Below the pieces are notes generated by a model. That model worked only from the letters and a program-made list of their open reading frames with translations, had not been told where the DNA came from and ran no database searches. A stretch of DNA of 64,000 nt, taken from positions 30,025 to 94,024 of the forward strand of contig NZ_JAQVBV010000022.1 of the NCBI RefSeq assembly GCF_028690125.1, given 5' to 3'. The translations under genes were made by a program, and so were the position numbers. This document shows positions 61,114 through 64,000 of the stretch, piece after piece; positions within the stretch are counted from its first letter, which is position 1; each line of letters opens with the position of its first letter. Origin of the DNA: Bacteroides sp. (GTDB taxonomy: Bacteria > Bacteroidota > Bacteroidia > Bacteroidales > Bacteroidaceae).

Positions 61114-62904
61114 ATGAATCGTTTGAATTATGGAGTAATAGGCAACTGCCGTACAGCAGCCCTTATTTCCCGCAAAGGGGACATTGAATGGATGTGTTTT
61201 CCGGATTTCGACTCACCTTCAATATTTGCCCGTTTACTCGATCGCGAAAAGGGAGGATATTTCGGTTTTAAAGTGACCGATAATTATCATATTACTCAAA
61301 GTTATATACCTCATACCAATATCCTTTCCACAAAATTCAGTTCGGAAGAAGGTGAATTCACTGTTCTCGACTATATGCCTTGCTATCATTCAAAAAATGA
61401 TACCGAACATTATATTCCTGCTGAACTATACCGTTACATACATTGGATTAAAGGTAAGCCACGTTTCAGAGTGGGTTACCATCCTGCTCCCAACTATGCA
61501 CAAGGAAAAGTTATCCATAACATCAACTCTCAATATATAGAAACTTACTGTTCTTCTAACAATAAGAATAGGCAATATTTATACTCTTCACTCTCATTGC
61601 AAGAAATCTTGGAAGAAAAAGAAATCATACTTGAGAAAGATGAATTTATACTATTGTCTTACAACGAGAAAGTAATCCCTATTGATATAGAACGGGAAAA
61701 AATTGAATATTGCCGTACCTTGGTTTATTGGCTAAATTGGACCAACCGGAGTAAAAAGTATACTCTCTACAATGATGTAATTGAACGCAGTTTGCTGGTT
61801 CTTAAATTGATGTCTTATCACAATGGCGCAGTATTAGCAGCATTAACAACAAGCCTTCCGGAAGCAATAGGTGAAGTTCGCAATTGGGATTATCGTTTCT
61901 GCTGGCTCCGAGATGCATCCATGTCCATCGAAACAATGTTTCAGATCGGTCATGCAGGTGCTGCCAAACGTTTCATGAAATTCATTCAGTCCACATTTGT
62001 TGCCAAACATGAATATCAAATTATGTATGGCATTCGTGGAGAACGTAAATTAACCGAAACGATTCTTGATCATTTATCCGGTTATAAAAATTCCAAACCT
62101 GTAAGGATAGGCAATGATGCCTATCATCAGAAACAAAACGATTCTTTCGGCTATCTGATGGATCTTATTTATCAATATTATCTCTTGATGCCAGGCACTT
62201 TAGACGAAATAGAAGATATGTGGGAAATGGTGAAAACTATTCTGAGTACAGTAGCAGATGACTGGCAGAAACCTGATAAAGGTATTTGGGAAATCAGAGG
62301 AGAAGGACAGCATTTTGTTTCTTCTAAAGTCATGTGTTGGGTAGCATTAGACCGTGGAGCAAAAATTGCCCAAATGCTGAATAAATATAACTACAGCGAA
62401 CGTTGGAAAAACGAAGCCGATAGAATAAAAGAAAATGTTATGAAATACGGATGGAAAGAGGATATTCAAAGCTTTTCACAGACTTATGATAATCTAGCAA
62501 TGGATTCTTCTTTGTTACTGATGGAACCTTACGGATTTATAGCAGCAAATGACATACGTTATCATAAAACTGTAGAGTCCGTAAAAAAAACCTTATTTCA
62601 TAAGGGCCTAATGTATCGTTATAATAGTAAAGATGATTTCGGAATGCCGACTTCTGCATTTACTATCTGTACGTTCTGGCTTATACGTGCCTTATTTGTG
62701 ACCGGACATAAAGATGAAGCCAGATGTCTATTTGATGAAGTTCTAACCTATTCAAATCATCTCGGTTTATTTAGTGAGGATATTAATTTCGACACAAAAG
62801 AACAATTAGGAAACTTTCCCCAAGCTTATTCACATTTAGCATTAGTAAATACTGCTATTTTATTTGCTGAAGACGAGAAAAGGCTTTCATTCATTCGTCC
62901 GTAG
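61114..62904 (+). CDS. GH15-family glucoamylase/trehalase-like protein
   Basis: 596 residues of the GH15 group: YGVIGNCRTAALISRKGDIEWMCFPDFDSPSIFARLL at the start, NWDYRFCWLRDASMSI (about 258-273), IWEIRGEGQHF (about 391-401, probable acid) and a late FPQAYSHLALVNTAI. Most prokaryotic members hydrolyse alpha-glucosides and some split trehalose. No signal peptide, so cytoplasmic. It is coupled to otsAB (5-bp gap), which makes trehalose turnover or removal of excess glucan the best guess. Confidence 0.88.
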   Translation: MNRLNYGVIGNCRTAALISRKGDIEWMCFPDFDSPSIFARLLDREKGGYFGFKVTDNYHITQSYIPHTNILSTKFSSEEGEFTVLDYMPCYHSKNDTEHYIPAELYRYIHWIKGKPRFRVGYHPAPNYAQGKVIHNINSQYIETYCSSNNKNRQYLYSSLSLQEILEEKEIILEKDEFILLSYNEKVIPIDIEREKIEYCRTLVYWLNWTNRSKKYTLYNDVIERSLLVLKLMSYHNGAVLAALTTSLPEAIGEVRNWDYRFCWLRDASMSIETMFQIGHAGAAKRFMKFIQSTFVAKHEYQIMYGIRGERKLTETILDHLSGYKNSKPVRIGNDAYHQKQNDSFGYLMDLIYQYYLLMPGTLDEIEDMWEMVKTILSTVADDWQKPDKGIWEIRGEGQHFVSSKVMCWVALDRGAKIAQMLNKYNYSERWKNEADRIKENVMKYGWKEDIQSFSQTYDNLAMDSSLLLMEPYGFIAANDIRYHKTVESVKKTLFHKGLMYRYNSKDDFGMPTSAFTICTFWLIRALFVTGHKDEARCLFDEVLTYSNHLGLFSEDINFDTKEQLGNFPQAYSHLALVNTAILFAEDEKRLSFIRP

Positions 62905-63021
62905 GAGGATTTTATAGATACTGCCTATTATATAGGATATAGTATAAAGGAGAAAGAAAGATTGAGAGATTAATATGACAGGTATTCTCACCGATTACAA
63001 AAACAAAAAATTTAGCTCATA

Positions 63022-63780
63022 TTATTTCTTTTCTTTTTTCTGCATCAAATTGATAAAAGAAGAACTTATAATACCAGTAGGAATAGCAATCATCGCAATT
63101 CCTACCATACTAATGGCGCTACTTAAAATCTTACCCAAAGGAGTAATAGGATAGATATCTCCATATCCCACAGTAGTAAAAGCTACTATTGCCCACCATA
63201 ATCCATCACCTATATTCCCAAAGGCTTCAGGCTGAGCATTCCGTTCAATGTAATACATCAAAATCGCAGAAAAGCAAACCATAATACCACAAGCGGTATA
63301 TGCAGTTACAAGTTCATCCTTAACAGCTTTCAGCACCTGACCGATGAAACGGAATGAACGAGAGTATCGTATCAATTTAAAAATAATAAAGATATAAGGT
63401 AGAATTATGATATGAGCTACATTCGTATCCCAATAAAGGTATATCAAAATAAAAGGTAATATAGCGACAAAATCAACAAACCCATAAAAAGAAAAAAGAT
63501 ATTTCCAACGGGCTCGATTTGCTGATTTATTAGGATATTCAGCAGGTGCTGCTATTAACCTTAATATATACTCAATCAAAAAAATAAAAGAAGAAAGATA
63601 AGTAATGCCAAACAATATATACTTATAAGAAGCCATTGCCTCAAAAGAACTGCAAATGATGGCTATTATAGAAATAACAATAAAGCAAAGTACGAAATAG
63701 TGGACAAAGTTACCCATCAACTGTCTTTGTATAAAGTTATACAGACTTATATGCTTCTTTATTATATCCATTTTTATCAC
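63022..63780 (-). CDS. Six-helix potassium channel
   Basis: 252 residues, voltage-gated-type architecture: five membrane helices with a basic S4-like RYSRSFRFIGQVLK, a pore loop with filter TTVGYGD (202-208), and the last helix IAMIAIPTGIISSS. It conducts K+ across the inner membrane and lacks a cytoplasmic ligand domain. It is a single gene convergent with the GH15 gene, and together with Kdp and trehalose genes it makes a potassium/osmotic block. Confidence 0.93.
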   Translation of the reverse strand: MIKMDIIKKHISLYNFIQRQLMGNFVHYFVLCFIVISIIAIICSSFEAMASYKYILFGITYLSSFIFLIEYILRLIAAPAEYPNKSANRARWKYLFSFYGFVDFVAILPFILIYLYWDTNVAHIIILPYIFIIFKLIRYSRSFRFIGQVLKAVKDELVTAYTACGIMVCFSAILMYYIERNAQPEAFGNIGDGLWWAIVAFTTVGYGDIYPITPLGKILSSAISMVGIAMIAIPTGIISSSFINLMQKKEKK

Positions 63781-63923
63781 TTTACATCAGAAATTTTCAA
63801 CTGCATTATAAAACAAAGCACAATAGGTTTTGTTTTCATTAGTCTCATTGCATTAATTAAACAGATTTCAATGTTGGTCAATTCAAAATAGGCAACCTAT
63901 TCTTCTTACTACCAAACGCAATA

Positions 63924-63955
63924 AAGCCCCTTGACTCTTTCGAATCAAGGGGCTT
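63924..63955 (-). terminator. Terminator downstream of the 5S rRNA
   Basis: AAGCCCCTTGA and TCAAGGGGCTT form a GC-rich 11-bp stem with a short loop; on the minus strand it is followed by TTATTGCGTTT. It lies about 10 bp past the 5S 3' end and stops the rRNA operon. Confidence 0.85.
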
Positions 63956-63964
63956 CTTGAAAAA

Positions 63965-64000
63965 CGGCAGTTACCTACTCTCCCACTGTTACGCAGTACC
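63965..64000 (-). rRNA. rrf: 5S ribosomal RNA, 3' end only
   Basis: The minus strand reads GGTACTGCGTAACAGTGG, then GAGAGTAGGTAACTGCC, the conserved 5S ending (compare GCGAGAGTAGGGAACTGCC of E. coli). The gene runs past the right window edge, and the 23S and 16S genes are presumably beyond it. Confidence 0.85.

Noticed and set aside
1..64000. CRISPR arrays, prophage or polysaccharide utilisation loci with SusC/SusD
   Set aside because: No regularly spaced repeats, phage structural genes or SusD-like genes were seen; the one TonB receptor lacks a SusD partner.

Overview
The window looks like a chromosomal segment of a gut Bacteroides, close to the B. thetaiotaomicron / B. ovatus group. The evidence is gene content (threonine operon with an ApgM-like protein, SusD-less TonB receptor, GH127-type lipoprotein, RND pump, AraC and TPR-LuxR regulators) and promoters of the Bacteroides type (-7 box TAnnTTTG, -33 TTTG about 19-20 bp upstream). 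Most of the window is ordinary chromosome with a few decayed or accessory patches. No CRISPR array, prophage or intact insertion sequence was seen.

Layout. 1-4,050: threonine operon on the minus strand (thrA, ApgM-like gene, start of thrC), preceded by a 19-codon Thr/Met-rich leader peptide. 4,196-4,877: an asparaginase pseudogene. 5,312-12,386: a five-gene minus-strand operon (two SGNH hydrolases, an MBOAT O-acyltransferase, a PqqD-like protein, an HprK-like protein with a ruined P-loop) and a membrane-anchored AraC regulator. The operon and the regulator share tandem 14-bp sites at identical spacing from their -7 boxes. 12,935-20,798: a TPR-LuxR regulator, then two paralogous secreted proteins flanking radA and a COG2509-type flavoprotein, then a NarL-like regulator with a degenerate receiver. 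20,957-30,116: TonB receptor, AraC regulator, three-component RND efflux pump. 30,117-33,524: a long hairpin, a BetT-like transporter and fossil gene fragments (IS982-type transposase, NYN-like).

33,525-45,176: housekeeping genes (GNAT, zinc-ribbon lipoprotein, U32 peptidase, metA with an acetyl-CoA-type specificity residue, a 56-residue ferredoxin, aspartate aminotransferase, ribBA, LptF/G permease, START-like protein), a CAU-anticodon tRNA followed by a scarred copy of its own 3' half, and a GMP-synthase paralogue without its glutaminase core. 45,505-50,009: two convergent secreted carbohydrate enzymes. 50,390-63,780: a potassium/osmotic-stress block with kdpFABC preceded by an extra 31-residue membrane peptide, an outer-membrane barrel, a split KdpD and a histidine kinase, then divergent otsAB fusion and GH15 genes, and a potassium channel. 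The window ends in the 3' end of a 5S rRNA gene whose operon lies beyond the right edge on the minus strand.

Most promising for follow-up: the shared tandem operator linking the AraC regulator to the O-acetylation operon, the Thr leader upstream of thrA, the sigma-54-like promoter and dyads upstream of kdp with its extra small membrane protein, and the tRNA integration scar. Family assignments rest on motif recognition by eye, with no database search.
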